Origin: Dehalococcoidia bacterium UBA2979 | Lineage (GTDB): Bacteria > Chloroflexota > Dehalococcoidia > UBA2979 | Direction of reading: 5' to 3' | Assembly (NCBI GenBank): GCA_002348225.1 | Contig: DEAP01000008.1 | Span: forward strand, 1 to 57,161 | Length of the DNA stretch: 57,161 nt | Part shown: positions 1 through 8,414 of the stretch, in pieces | How positions within the stretch are numbered: position 1 is the first letter of the stretch | Layout: each line of letters opens with the position of its first letter | Program-made: the position numbers and the translations under genes | Notes under the pieces: model-generated | What the model was told of the DNA's origin: nothing | Seen by the model: the letters and a program-made list of their open reading frames with translations, nothing else | The model's database searches: none

Positions 1-1
1 T

Positions 2-124
2 GACGTCTCCAGAAAGCGCAAGTTACTGGAAGCACAAAAGGCCGGCAAAAAGCGGATGAAGGTCCTCGGTAACGTTGAGATCCCTCAGGATGCATTCCTA
101 GCGATGATGAAAAATCGCGGCTAG
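2..124 (+). CDS. lepA: Elongation factor 4 (LepA), C-terminal end only
   Basis: The frame beginning at base 2 encodes the last 40 residues of a protein that ends at the TAG at 122-124. The tail contains RKRKLLEAQKAGKKRMK followed by GNVEIPQDAF, the highly conserved C-terminal end of the translational GTPase LepA/EF4, which back-translocates stalled ribosomes. The GTPase and domains II-IV lie outside the window to the left. The gene converges on the minus-strand ATPase gene that ends at 197. Assignment rests on the tail motif alone but that motif is very characteristic. Confidence 0.85.
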   Translation, partial: DVSRKRKLLEAQKAGKKRMKVLGNVEIPQDAFLAMMKNRG

Positions 125-196
125 CAAGACCGCCCTAACAGAATGAATAGAGAAGCATACTAAATTAAATTCGGACTCCCCATGTATCCCGAGAGT

Positions 197-1234
197 CTAT
201 GCTGCCATGCAGCATTCACAGTTAGCTACATAGTGGCCTGTACTTACTTCGGTCAACACGGGCACAGTATCAGAACACTTACATCCGGCGCCCTTTGTAC
301 ATCGTGTCCGGAACACACAACCCTTAGGTGGGTTCAATGGGCTAGGTACATCACCCTCCAGAATAATTCGCTCACGAGTTCTTTCGATCCGAGGGTCTGG
401 AATCGGAATAGCAGATAAAAGAGCCCTTGTGTAGGCGTGTACAGGATTATTATAGAGCTCGTTAGATTCAGCCAACTCAACGATATGTCCAAGGTACATC
501 ACGGACCTACGATCACTGATGTGCTTCACCACTGACAGATCGTGAGCGATGAATAGATAAGTGAGTCCGAATTCGCCCTGCAAATCCTCGAGCAGATTTA
601 TCACCTGAGCCTGAATCGACACATCCAGTGCTGACACTGGCTCATCACAAACAATGAAATCAGGTTCCACAGCAAGCGCACGACCAATTCCGATTCTCTG
701 GCGTTGACCACCAGAGAACTCATGTGGGTATCGCTTAGCAAATGTAGGATTGAGTCCTACGGCCTCAAGGATGTAATCCAATCGCTCTTTGCGTTCAGCC
801 CCCTTGTAAAGACCATGTATGGCAAGAGGCTCTGAAATAATTTGAGCAACACTCATTCTCGGGTTCAAGGACGAGAATGGGTCCTGGAAAATCATTTGCA
901 TTCGCCGACGGAATCTCCTCAGGTCCGCACCCTTAATCTCAGTCAGCTCAGTCCCATCAAAGTTGACTTTGCCCTCGGTGGGTCTGTGCAGCTGGAGAAT
1001 CGCACGCCCTGTAGTCGATTTACCACAACCTGACTCACCAACGAGTCCAAGTGTTTCTCCTCGCTTCACATCGAATGTCAGTCCATCGACTGCCTTAACA
1101 TCCGCGACTTTCCTTTGTAAGAACAGTCCCGATGTGACAGGAAAATACATTTTCATGTTTTCAACACTTAGCAGTGTTTCTCCTGGCTTTGCTGTTGTCT
1201 CGGCGTTCGCTGCCAAATTTTGTGTAGTCACCAC
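197..1234 (-). CDS. oppF: Oligopeptide/dipeptide ABC transporter ATP-binding protein (OppF/DppF type)
   Basis: A 345-residue ATPase that would energise uptake of peptides or similar solutes at the inner face of the membrane. Walker A GESGCGKST is near residues 66-74, the signature SGGQRQR near 174-180 and Walker B IVCDEP near 194-199. The C-terminal oligo_HPY region carries a cysteine cluster including RTRC, CKC and a final CECC, typical of OppD/OppF proteins where a C-terminal metal or Fe-S site has been described in some members. The start is GTG at 1234, about 5-6 bases after TGGAGG. It follows the paralogous ATPase gene by 57 bases, so the two are an operon. No permease or binding-protein gene is adjacent; matching subunits sit at 50.5-54.1 kb. 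The real substrate is not visible. Confidence 0.9.
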   Translation of the reverse strand: MVTTQNLAANAETTAKPGETLLSVENMKMYFPVTSGLFLQRKVADVKAVDGLTFDVKRGETLGLVGESGCGKSTTGRAILQLHRPTEGKVNFDGTELTEIKGADLRRFRRRMQMIFQDPFSSLNPRMSVAQIISEPLAIHGLYKGAERKERLDYILEAVGLNPTFAKRYPHEFSGGQRQRIGIGRALAVEPDFIVCDEPVSALDVSIQAQVINLLEDLQGEFGLTYLFIAHDLSVVKHISDRRSVMYLGHIVELAESNELYNNPVHAYTRALLSAIPIPDPRIERTRERIILEGDVPSPLNPPKGCVFRTRCTKGAGCKCSDTVPVLTEVSTGHYVANCECCMAA

Positions 1235-1291
1235 TGGCCTCCAGTTATTCCCTCATCCAACTTTGTGTTTCAAAACTCTTACGCAGCTACC

Positions 1292-2293
1292 CTAAGCAGG
1301 CACTTTATCTCTAGTCATACAACAAGGACAATTTGCCACAAAATGACCAGGCTCTACCTCAGCCAATTCAGGAGTACCCTCCGTTGAACAGAAGCAGCCA
1401 TCGCCTGCTTTTGCACAACGAGGCCTAAAAGCGCAGCCATGTATCTCATTTATCAACAGTGGAGGCTGCCCTTCAATCGTTGCTAGTCGAGTATGCTCCG
1501 TATCGTCAAGTCGCGGGACCGACTGCATCAAGCCTACTGTGTAGCCATGCTGCGGGTTGTTGAACACATCTTCTGCAGTCCCTGTCTCAACGATTCGTCC
1601 GGCGTACATCACATTCACTCGATCTGCATATCTAGCCACCACGCCCAAGTTGTGCGTAATAATCAGAACTGCCGTACCAAGCTCAGATGCTAATTTACCC
1701 ATAATCTCAAGAATCTGGGCCTGGATAGTCACGTCCAGAGCCGTTGTCGGCTCATCAGCAATAAGTAGTTTTGGATCGCAAGATAAACCCATCGCAATCA
1801 TAACTCTCTGACGCATACCACCAGAAAATTGGTGCGGGTAATCTTTTATTCGTTGTTCAGCCTCAGGGATCCCAACCATCTCAAGCAATTCAATCGCTTT
1901 CTGATCGGCCTCTTCTTCATTCAGTCCTAGGTGCAGTACGACCGCTTCACGTATCTGCTGTCCAATTGTTAGAACCGGATTCAACGACGTCATGGGTTCC
2001 TGGAAAATCATAGCTATTCGGTTACCACGAATGGAACGCATCTCAGCGTCACTAACATTCAACAGGTCTAGCCCGTCAAACGTTATCGTGCCGTCAACAA
2101 TACGACCAGGGGGGTTTGGGATTAATTTTAGGATGGACATTGCCGTTACAGACTTGCCGCAACCAGACTCCCCAACCAAAGCTAGTGTTTCACCTTCATC
2201 CAAGTCCCAAGTGACACCATCAACGGCCCTCACTGTTCCCTCATCCGTGAAAAAATAAGTTTTAAGATTGTTGACTTCCAAAAGCTTAGCCAT
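1292..2293 (-). CDS. oppD: Oligopeptide/dipeptide ABC transporter ATP-binding protein (OppD/DppD type)
   Basis: First gene of the ATPase pair, 333 residues. Walker A GESGCGKSV lies at about residues 41-49, the signature SGGMRQR near 157-163 and Walker B LLIADEP near 176-182. As in its partner, the C-terminus has an FRPRC motif and ends with a CPCC cluster. OppD and OppF normally form the heterodimeric motor of a five-component peptide transporter. The ATG at 2293 is preceded by GGAGG at a spacing of four bases, supporting the start. The upstream neighbour is a tRNA-Leu gene rather than permeases, which is unusual because opp genes usually run A-B-C-D-F. Confidence 0.9.
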   Translation of the reverse strand: MAKLLEVNNLKTYFFTDEGTVRAVDGVTWDLDEGETLALVGESGCGKSVTAMSILKLIPNPPGRIVDGTITFDGLDLLNVSDAEMRSIRGNRIAMIFQEPMTSLNPVLTIGQQIREAVVLHLGLNEEEADQKAIELLEMVGIPEAEQRIKDYPHQFSGGMRQRVMIAMGLSCDPKLLIADEPTTALDVTIQAQILEIMGKLASELGTAVLIITHNLGVVARYADRVNVMYAGRIVETGTAEDVFNNPQHGYTVGLMQSVPRLDDTEHTRLATIEGQPPLLINEIHGCAFRPRCAKAGDGCFCSTEGTPELAEVEPGHFVANCPCCMTRDKVPA

Positions 2294-2406
2294 GGAACCT
2301 CCATATAATTGCGCCCTAAGCCGCAGGACGCCTAACCAAAATTATTTTCTGTCCGCAGAATAGTAACCGAAAACTGCTCCCGTGAGTAGTCTCCCGTTAG
2401 ATTCAC

Positions 2407-2491
2407 TGGTACCGAAGGTGGGACTCGAACCCACACGCCTCGCGGCACGTGATCCTAAATCACGCGCGTCTGCCAATTCCGCCACTTCGGC
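2407..2491 (-). tRNA. tRNA-Leu (anticodon TAG)
   Basis: Read on the minus strand this folds as a class II tRNA with a 7-bp acceptor (GCCGAAG with CTTCGGT, one G-U pair), a long variable arm, a T-loop with TTCGAGT and an encoded CCA end. The anticodon loop is TTTAGGA, giving anticodon TAG for CUA leucine codons. The T33 and purine-37 positions are normal. Confidence 0.95.
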
Positions 2492-2548
2492 ACATGAAGT
2501 ATCCTACCGCGAAATTACCCACACGAACAATGTCGAAACCATGCTAAT

Positions 2549-2731
2549 TCAACGCAGCATGAAATAGATGGACGGGAATAAAAACGCAATCAACACGATG
2601 AAACTAACGAGCCTCGCCACAGAGATGAGTCTCGAGCCGACCGACTCATCAAAATCGGTACCTTCCCACTCGTCGGTTAGATCGGGGTCTAAATCGCCCT
2701 CATTCGACTCATCCCATATTGGGTCATTCAT
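2549..2731 (-). CDS. Small acidic single-pass membrane protein, unknown function
   Basis: A 60-residue protein whose first 30 residues are strongly acidic (many Asp and Glu) and whose last 25 form one hydrophobic segment (ARLVSFIVLIAFLFPSIYFM) that would span the membrane near the C-terminus. This is the layout of a tail-anchored or N-in small membrane protein. I do not recognise a family. It lies between the tRNA-Leu gene and a tiny plus-strand membrane frame. The ORF is short, so reality depends on conservation, but the clean acidic-then-hydrophobic composition argues against a chance frame. Confidence 0.55.
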   Translation of the reverse strand: MNDPIWDESNEGDLDPDLTDEWEGTDFDESVGSRLISVARLVSFIVLIAFLFPSIYFMLR

Positions 2732-2855
2732 ACCTACAATATTAACGTGGATATGCGAGCCATCTGAGAGGGAAAATTAACACCTCAATTGAGACTGCTC
2801 GCAATAGCGTCATGCGAGGTGCGACATCACTGATTCCCTTATCACCCTCATCATC

Positions 2856-2999
2856 ATGTCAGGATTTGCTGCCTGCTATTCCGTTTGGATAGGGCTCAAC
2901 ATTAGAAGGCACGGAGTAGCCAGCCAGAAGTGGTGGATAGCAATCGTGACTATCTGGTGGATTGTCGTGCTTATCCAGCTACGAGTGGCCTTAACCTAG
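2856..2999 (+). CDS. Possible tiny two-helix membrane protein
   Basis: A 47-residue frame from the ATG at 2856 to the TAG at 2997 encodes two hydrophobic segments separated by a basic loop (NIRRHG): one around the start and one near KWWIAIVTIWWIVVLIQ. The open frame continues upstream to a TAG at 2805, and the first hydrophobic run starts before the ATG with no ATG, GTG or TTG there. It may therefore be a fragment, or use an unusual start. Nothing else occupies 2732-3033. Function unknown. Confidence 0.3.
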   Translation: MSGFAACYSVWIGLNIRRHGVASQKWWIAIVTIWWIVVLIQLRVALT

Positions 3000-3033
3000 G
3001 GCCCTCAATCGGGGAGTTTTAGTTAATTTGAGA

Positions 3034-3288
3034 CTATCTTCTCGGCTCACGCGGTCTGGCTTCATTGACTCTAAGCTGTCGTCCGCCGTGTTCCTGTCCG
3101 TCGATTGCCTGAATCGCAGCATTCGCCTCATCATCACTGGGCATCTCAACGAACCCAAAGCCTTTAGAACGGCCAGTGTCCCTATCGATGATTACGTTAG
3201 CGTCACTCACTGTACCGTGCGCGCCAAATAATTCTCTCAGATCATCCTCAGTAAATCTGTACGAAATGTTTCCACAATATATATTCAC
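3034..3288 (-). CDS. RRM-domain RNA-binding protein
   Basis: An 84-residue protein that is essentially one RNA recognition motif. RNP2 is IYCGNI at residues 3-8 and RNP1 is KGFGFVEM at about 42-49, both with the aromatic residues that stack on RNA bases. The tail RPREPRR is basic. Single-RRM proteins of this size in bacteria bind single-stranded RNA and are often induced by cold. I chose the GTG at 3288 because AGGAAAG precedes it by six bases and the family starts just before RNP2; an in-frame ATG at 3321 with a nearby GAGGTGAG is the alternative and would add 11 residues. The open frame runs further upstream but that part does not resemble coding sequence for this family. Confidence 0.85.
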   Translation of the reverse strand: MNIYCGNISYRFTEDDLRELFGAHGTVSDANVIIDRDTGRSKGFGFVEMPSDDEANAAIQAIDGQEHGGRQLRVNEARPREPRR

Positions 3289-3442
3289 GAAGTTCTTTCC
3301 TATACCAATCCAGTGAGACATTCTCACCTCTGCGTTGAAAACACTAGCACGAAATCTGCTAAGGGAATGCTGACTCCCTAACGCTGTTATTGAAGAGTAC
3401 AAATCTAATGTTATCCGAGCCGGAGCATTATCACTAAACTTC

Positions 3443-3835
3443 TTAAGGTCGGCTGTCGCCAGGCCACTTATCCCCAAATTTTGGCAACTCGTCTTCAAAC
3501 GTACACAAACTGGAAGTGCCGTCACTTGAAAGCGGGCATGGAATATCCACGGTGTACTTCTCACCTTCTGGAGTCCTTACCTTTATCTCCTGCCAGAATT
3601 TACCAGTCCAATTTTCAATACCTACATCCACGTAGGTCTTATATCTCGCGCAATCGTCACCTTCATAGCTGACTTCTGCCCGACTGCTGTATTGGACTTC
3701 GCACTTCATCACAATATTGATCACGATATCTTCGTCGGTCGAGGACGATACATTATCAATTGCCCAAACTATACCCAGCACAATTCCTGCGGGAAGAATA
3801 AGTATCATCAGCAATTCCCGGACAAACTTAAACAC
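3443..3835 (-). CDS. Membrane-anchored protein of unknown function
   Basis: About 130 residues. An N-terminal hydrophobic helix (MILILPAGIVLGIVWAI) is followed by a polar domain with four or more cysteines that would lie outside the cytoplasm; disulfides are plausible. The likely start is the GTG at 3835, which overlaps the TAA of the upstream enolase-superfamily gene (GTGTTTAA) and has AGGA four bases before it, suggesting translational coupling. A TTG at 3853 in the same frame is the longest option. I do not recognise a family. Coupling to a soluble catabolic enzyme hints at co-expression, not at a shared function. Confidence 0.6.
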   Translation of the reverse strand: MFKFVRELLMILILPAGIVLGIVWAIDNVSSSTDEDIVINIVMKCEVQYSSRAEVSYEGDDCARYKTYVDVGIENWTGKFWQEIKVRTPEGEKYTVDIPCPLSSDGTSSLCTFEDELPKFGDKWPGDSRP

Positions 3836-4964
3836 GTGATCCTGCGTCCTCAAACGTTTGTAGTTGATCGAAGTCCAACTCTACGCCGATACCGTCGACA
3901 TCAGTATCGAGAAGGTAAGTGCCACCGTGAATGGGGGGAAGGTTATTGAATACTAAACTTGCGAAATGATTAGTTTCGTCGAATTGATGTTCGAGTAGAT
4001 CCGTGTTCTTCGCGGCAAGACACACCTGCAAGGAAGCCGCATGACATATCGGTCCTGTTGGATTGTGTGGAGAAAAATCCACCTGGAATCGATTAAATAA
4101 TTCTGAGATCGCAATCATCTCTTCCGGACCTCCCGCATATTTCACGTCAGGCATCATCACGTCGTATGCACCACCTTCGAGGAAAGGAACAAAGCTCTCT
4201 TTGCGAATATTCATCTCGAGTCCTGCCAGTTTGATAGCAAAACTATTAGCCGTATCGCGTAACCTCGCAATCGCTGGAATTTGTTGTCCGTTTTCTGTGA
4301 TGGGGCATTCCACCCAGTATGGGTTTAAAGAAGCGACTTCATGAATCATTTCAGAGGCCCCCTGTTCGTCAAATCGCCAATGACAATCAATCATCAATCG
4401 AGTATCCGTTCCTACTTGCGCCCTGACTGCAGCCACTCGCTCCAAGCCTTTGGCTGTTGATCCTCGCATTTCCTGACGATCTAATTCTGGTAAGACCTCA
4501 TCAAATGGCGCAATTTTAAAAGCAGAATATCCTGCCTCAACTGCATCCGCAGCGCTCGCAGCAAAGCCTTCGGGAGTGCGGTCGATCGTCCGCCTGTTTA
4601 TATTGGCATACAAACCAATTTCGTTTCTTTGCACTCCACCGAGATATTCAGCCATAGGAACCCTCGTTGATTTCGATAACGCGTCAGCGCACGCCTGCAA
4701 TAAGGCAGAAGAAAATGCTGCTTCCGGAAGACTGCCAAACGGAAGAGACTTCAAAAGCAATGGACTCGTGAGCGGTGTCTTGAGAAGTCGCTCATGATTT
4801 TTGTGCCAAACCGTGGCCACTTCGTCATCGCGTCCAGCCAGGCTCGCCTCGCCTACACCCTGAAACCCATCAGAATCCGTGACACGAATGAAAATCCATA
4901 CTGTTTTCTCCGTCACTCGGATGCTTCCTATTTCGATCTGACCAAGAATAAGCTGTTTCCACAT
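3828..4964 (-). CDS. Mandelate racemase/muconate lactonizing enzyme-type enolase-superfamily protein
   Basis: A 378-residue enzyme expected to abstract the alpha-proton of a carboxylate substrate (acid sugar dehydratase, racemase or lactonizing activity). Candidate catalytic residues are K150 (in SAFKIAPF), metal ligands D193 (MIDCHW), E219 (VECPI) and E250 (AGLE), and the D273/H300 pair (MMPDVKYAGG and SPHNPTGP), which matches the mandelate-racemase subgroup rather than enolase. The usual KxK reads K-I-A here, so only one lysine is present. The open frame extends to 5069, but that would overlap the neighbouring gene and lacks homology-like sequence; the ATG at 4964 begins the N-terminal cap domain. 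No strong Shine-Dalgarno is seen. The substrate cannot be told from sequence. Enolase-superfamily expansions are known in marine SAR202 Chloroflexota. Confidence 0.85.
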   Translation of the reverse strand: MWKQLILGQIEIGSIRVTEKTVWIFIRVTDSDGFQGVGEASLAGRDDEVATVWHKNHERLLKTPLTSPLLLKSLPFGSLPEAAFSSALLQACADALSKSTRVPMAEYLGGVQRNEIGLYANINRRTIDRTPEGFAASAADAVEAGYSAFKIAPFDEVLPELDRQEMRGSTAKGLERVAAVRAQVGTDTRLMIDCHWRFDEQGASEMIHEVASLNPYWVECPITENGQQIPAIARLRDTANSFAIKLAGLEMNIRKESFVPFLEGGAYDVMMPDVKYAGGPEEMIAISELFNRFQVDFSPHNPTGPICHAASLQVCLAAKNTDLLEHQFDETNHFASLVFNNLPPIHGGTYLLDTDVDGIGVELDFDQLQTFEDAGSRV

Positions 4965-5007
4965 TTTTGAAGGATATCTGGATATGTGATGCTGGGAAAC
5001 TAGTGCG

Positions 5008-5274
5008 TTACGTTTGTTCGCCGGACACCGCAGGCCCCTTATAAACTCCGTCGTACTTCCCATCCTCATCAGTCCAATAGATTACTTCTTCGACCGCGCA
5101 CCCAATCACATCTGCCATACCTCGACGGTATCCTTGCAAAAGAGTGTCGTCATGGACCGCGCGAATGAGCTTAAATATTTCCTCTTCAACACCAGCCACA
5201 GAATCCTGCTCCGATAAATGAGAGGCGACTTCCTCTAGCGTGACCGAACCCTTAAGCAGGTCTGTATAGTCCAT
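5008..5274 (-). CDS. Small soluble protein of unknown function
   Basis: An 88-residue acidic protein, first gene of the three-gene minus-strand run that includes the enolase-superfamily enzyme 43 bases downstream. No transmembrane segment, no motif that I recognise. The ATG at 5274 sits seven bases after GGGAG, better placed than the in-frame GTG at 5280. The sequence has a helical, charged N-terminal half and ends near an EDGKYDGVYKG segment. It diverges from the plus-strand epimerase-like gene starting at 5347, so 5281-5346 should contain promoters for both directions. Confidence 0.55.
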   Translation of the reverse strand: MDYTDLLKGSVTLEEVASHLSEQDSVAGVEEEIFKLIRAVHDDTLLQGYRRGMADVIGCAVEEVIYWTDEDGKYDGVYKGPAVSGEQT

Positions 5275-5346
5275 TTGCACACTCCCATCTATTCAGTACT
5301 CTAGACTTTAGTGCAGATTAATTGAAATTCAGGTTGGGAAATTAGT

Positions 5347-6372
5347 TTGGGAACAAAAACTCTAGTCGTTGGTGGAACAGGACCGACAGGAGTCCACCTA
5401 GTGAACTTCTTGCTCGAGGCCGGCCACACGGTAACCGTATTTAACAGCGGACAACACGATGAGGGAGTTCAATTTATTGATTCCGTAGAACGAATATATG
5501 GGAACGCTCGAGACGAAGAAAGTGTCCGGTCTTCGATCGCAACAAATAATTGGGATATCGCGATCTGCACTTACGGCAAATTGAGAATGCTCGCAGATGA
5601 ACTTGCAGGCAAAACTCACCGCTTTGTTGGTATAACCGGTCAACCAGTGTATAAAGGTGCCGCTAGGCGCACACCGGACGGGTCAATCCCACTACCGGTG
5701 CAGGAACACGCCGACAGGCAGTATGACGCCTCGAACTACACCGGCCGTGTGGCTGTCGGTGAAGATCAAATTTTCATGCAGCACGGGCGAGGTGACTTCG
5801 AGGGTGTGCTTGTCCGGTACCCTGGTGTATACGGGCCAAGGGCCCCACTAAATCACGAATGGGCGGTCATTCGAAGAGTACTCGACAAAAGGCCGTTCAT
5901 GCTGATGCCACACGCAGGGATGAGTTACTTCCAAAGAGGGTACTCAGAGAACGTGGCCTGGCTCGTCTATCTAGCTGCAACCAGAAAGGAAGCTGCGGGA
6001 AATGCTTTCAACAGCGGTGACGAACAGGTCCTCAGTGCGGCCCGAGTAGCTGAATTAATCGTTGAGGAACTATCTTCAGAAATGGAACTTATCGACGTTC
6101 CGGGGGACCTCTGTAAAAACATCTATCCACTTGCAGAAAAAGCTCCGCTCATCCTAGACATGACCAAATCACGTAATCTCCTTGGTTACCGAGATCGAGT
6201 TTCGGTAGAACAAGCGACCCGCGCTACAGCCCGTTGGTACGCTGAGAATCCCCTCCTTGAAGGATTCAATAACGACACGGTTATACCGGCAGCAGGCTCA
6301 TTTGACTATGAGGAAGAAGAACGTATTTTGCGTGCGTGGCTGAATGCCAAGGAGTCATTAAGTGACCTCTAA
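5347..6372 (+). CDS. NAD(P)-dependent epimerase/dehydratase-like protein
   Basis: A 341-residue extended-SDR protein. The N-terminal Rossmann motif GGTGPTG (residues 9-15) binds NAD(P). A segment YPGVYGPRAP near residue 160 resembles the substrate-binding part of nucleotide-sugar epimerases. The canonical YxxxK catalytic pair is not obvious: a YTGRVAVGE segment occupies its place, so activity could differ or the protein may be an atypical member. The start is TTG at 5347 because no ATG or GTG precedes the Rossmann motif in frame; GGGA lies six bases upstream. Its end overlaps the next gene by 11 bases, so the two are probably co-translated. Confidence 0.8.
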   Translation: MGTKTLVVGGTGPTGVHLVNFLLEAGHTVTVFNSGQHDEGVQFIDSVERIYGNARDEESVRSSIATNNWDIAICTYGKLRMLADELAGKTHRFVGITGQPVYKGAARRTPDGSIPLPVQEHADRQYDASNYTGRVAVGEDQIFMQHGRGDFEGVLVRYPGVYGPRAPLNHEWAVIRRVLDKRPFMLMPHAGMSYFQRGYSENVAWLVYLAATRKEAAGNAFNSGDEQVLSAARVAELIVEELSSEMELIDVPGDLCKNIYPLAEKAPLILDMTKSRNLLGYRDRVSVEQATRATARWYAENPLLEGFNNDTVIPAAGSFDYEEEERILRAWLNAKESLSDL

Positions 6373-8368
6373 TTCTTCAGACATATTTCGAGAACAAGTA
6401 AATTCACCACCGAGGAATTATGCCAATACGAGTGGGGACGATATTCGCGTGGCTGTCGACGACACGATGGAGCGGGTCGATCATATTTATCAGCTGATAG
6501 CAGCCATACCTTCATCTGATCGAACATTTGAAAACACTATACGGCCCCTTGATGAGGCAACAAATTTATTGATAGAGACTGATGGTGCCTTCTGTTTCCT
6601 AGCTTACGTGGCCGACGATAAGTCTCTCCGTGAAGTCGCAGAGGAATCCGATAAAAAACTGGCTTCATTCCGAACGGAGCTTGGTTTCCGCGAAGATATT
6701 TTCCTGGCAGTGGTCGAATATATGAAAACAACCGAGTATCAAAGCCTCGGCGTTACGGAACAGCGACTCTGCGAATTCATAGAGCGTGATTTCAGAAGAA
6801 ATGGTCTGGCCCTCGGAAAAAATAAGTTGACGGAGGTCCAGAATTTACGACAAAAGCTTGTCGAGCTCGGCATCTCGTTTAGAAAAAATATCGATGAATT
6901 CCAAGACTATATAGTCGTTTCAGAGGACGATCTTGCTGGATTACCCCCGCACTACGTAGCTAATCTCACAAAGGCACATGGGCAGGATGAGGGAGAGTAC
7001 CGAGTATCACTCGACTATCCCGAAATGTTCCCGTTTATGGAAGCGTCACCGTCCGAAGAAAAACGCCGAGAGTTGTTTTTAAAAAACCACAATAAAGCCG
7101 CTTCGGACAATTTACCTATACTCAGCGAAGCAATAAATATTCGATCTCAAATTGCGAAACTCCTTGGCTATGAATCATGGGCCGAGTATTCCATTGAATT
7201 AAAAATGGCAAAAACGCCGTCGGCTGCAAAAACATTCCTGGTCGAGCTTGAACAACAGATACAAGAAAAATCTCAGCAAGATATAGACCAACTCACTGCA
7301 GCGAAACGTCTCGCCACACGTAACCCCGATGCGAATCTTGAAATATGGGACTGGCGATATTATCAACAACAGGTTAAAGCCAATGAGTACGCCGTCGATC
7401 AATTCGAGGTTGCGAACTATTTTCCGGTACAAGCAACTTTGGACGGCATGTTCGAGGTCTATCAACAGCTCACTGGAGTCATATTCACGGAAATAGCAGA
7501 ACCCAACGCATGGCATCCTGATGTTCGGTTGTACTCCGTCACGGACACAGAAACCGGCGAACATATTGCTCATTTCTACATGGATCTACATCCTCGACAA
7601 GGGAAATATGGACACGCTGCCGCTTTCACCCTGAAACCAAGTAGACATCGTCCGGATGGAAGTCGGCAGCCTGCTATTTCTGCAATAGTCGCGAATTTCA
7701 CTAAGCCCACTACCGAATCACCTAGCTTGCTCCGCCATAGTGAGGTTGAAACCCTTTTCCATGAATTCGGCCACATCCTGCATCAGACTTTGACTCAGGC
7801 ACCATTCAGTCGATTTTCAGGCACCGCTGTTGAGCGGGATTTTGTTGAGGCTCCGAGTCAGATGCTTGAGCATTGGACCTGGGACGAATCTATTCTGAAG
7901 CAGTTCACCAGTCACAAGGACAACGGTTCACCGATTCCTTCCGATCTCATAGAAAAAATGAAGCAAGCAAAAAACGTGGGCAGTGGCATCCACTATCTAA
8001 GGCAAATCTACTTCGCTCGACTTGATCTCGCGTACCATGATGCCATCCTGCCGACAGATACAGATGCGCCGGCCAAAGAACTGCACCCTATAACTGGGTT
8101 CACTTTCCCTGAGGGGACACATTTTCAGGGTGGATTTGGACACCTGTTCGGATATGACGCCGGATATTATGGCTATCTCTGGTCGCAAGTCTTCGGCGAT
8201 GATATGTTCACGCGCTTTACAGACGGCGATGCACTAGCTGTGGGGCGTGAATATCGTACAAATATATTAGAACCGGGCGGTTCAGTAGATGCGCAGGTCC
8301 AACTTGAACGATTTCTCGGACGGGAACCAGATAAATCAGCCTTCCTTTCAGGAATTGGATTACAGTGA
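6362..8368 (+). CDS. M3-family zinc oligopeptidase (thimet oligopeptidase-like)
   Basis: A 668-residue cytosolic-type metallopeptidase with no signal peptide. The zinc-binding HEFGH is at residues 467-471 and the third ligand lies in the downstream FVEAPSQMLEHW segment, both diagnostic for M3. The long helical N-terminal part forms the channel that limits substrates to short peptides. The length matches M3A enzymes such as oligopeptidase A or Dcp. The start is GTG at 6362, seven bases after GGAG, inside the end of the epimerase-like gene. It would finish degradation of imported peptides, which fits the peptide ABC-transporter genes in this window. Confidence 0.9.
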   Translation: MTSNSSDIFREQVNSPPRNYANTSGDDIRVAVDDTMERVDHIYQLIAAIPSSDRTFENTIRPLDEATNLLIETDGAFCFLAYVADDKSLREVAEESDKKLASFRTELGFREDIFLAVVEYMKTTEYQSLGVTEQRLCEFIERDFRRNGLALGKNKLTEVQNLRQKLVELGISFRKNIDEFQDYIVVSEDDLAGLPPHYVANLTKAHGQDEGEYRVSLDYPEMFPFMEASPSEEKRRELFLKNHNKAASDNLPILSEAINIRSQIAKLLGYESWAEYSIELKMAKTPSAAKTFLVELEQQIQEKSQQDIDQLTAAKRLATRNPDANLEIWDWRYYQQQVKANEYAVDQFEVANYFPVQATLDGMFEVYQQLTGVIFTEIAEPNAWHPDVRLYSVTDTETGEHIAHFYMDLHPRQGKYGHAAAFTLKPSRHRPDGSRQPAISAIVANFTKPTTESPSLLRHSEVETLFHEFGHILHQTLTQAPFSRFSGTAVERDFVEAPSQMLEHWTWDESILKQFTSHKDNGSPIPSDLIEKMKQAKNVGSGIHYLRQIYFARLDLAYHDAILPTDTDAPAKELHPITGFTFPEGTHFQGGFGHLFGYDAGYYGYLWSQVFGDDMFTRFTDGDALAVGREYRTNILEPGGSVDAQVQLERFLGREPDKSAFLSGIGLQ

Positions 8369-8405
8369 CAGGCAGTGTACAAAATACTTTACCGCTACCT
8401 GTCAC
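8365..8405. terminator. Imperfect hairpin between convergent genes
   Basis: GTGACAGG at 8365-8372 pairs with CCTGTCAC at 8398-8405, and after one mismatch four further pairs extend the stem. It overlaps the stop codon of the M3 peptidase gene and lies just before the end of the convergent minus-strand gene at 8415. There is no clear T-run on either strand, so intrinsic termination would be weak; it may stabilise 3' ends instead. Confidence 0.35.
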
Positions 8406-8414
8406 CTGAATCAT

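Noticed and set aside
3322..3564. Longer N-terminus for the RRM protein
   Set aside because: The extension overlaps the next gene and looks like non-coding sequence for this family.
4965..5069. Longer N-terminus for the enolase-superfamily protein
   Set aside because: It would overlap the neighbouring gene and lacks family sequence; the fold begins at the ATG at 4964.
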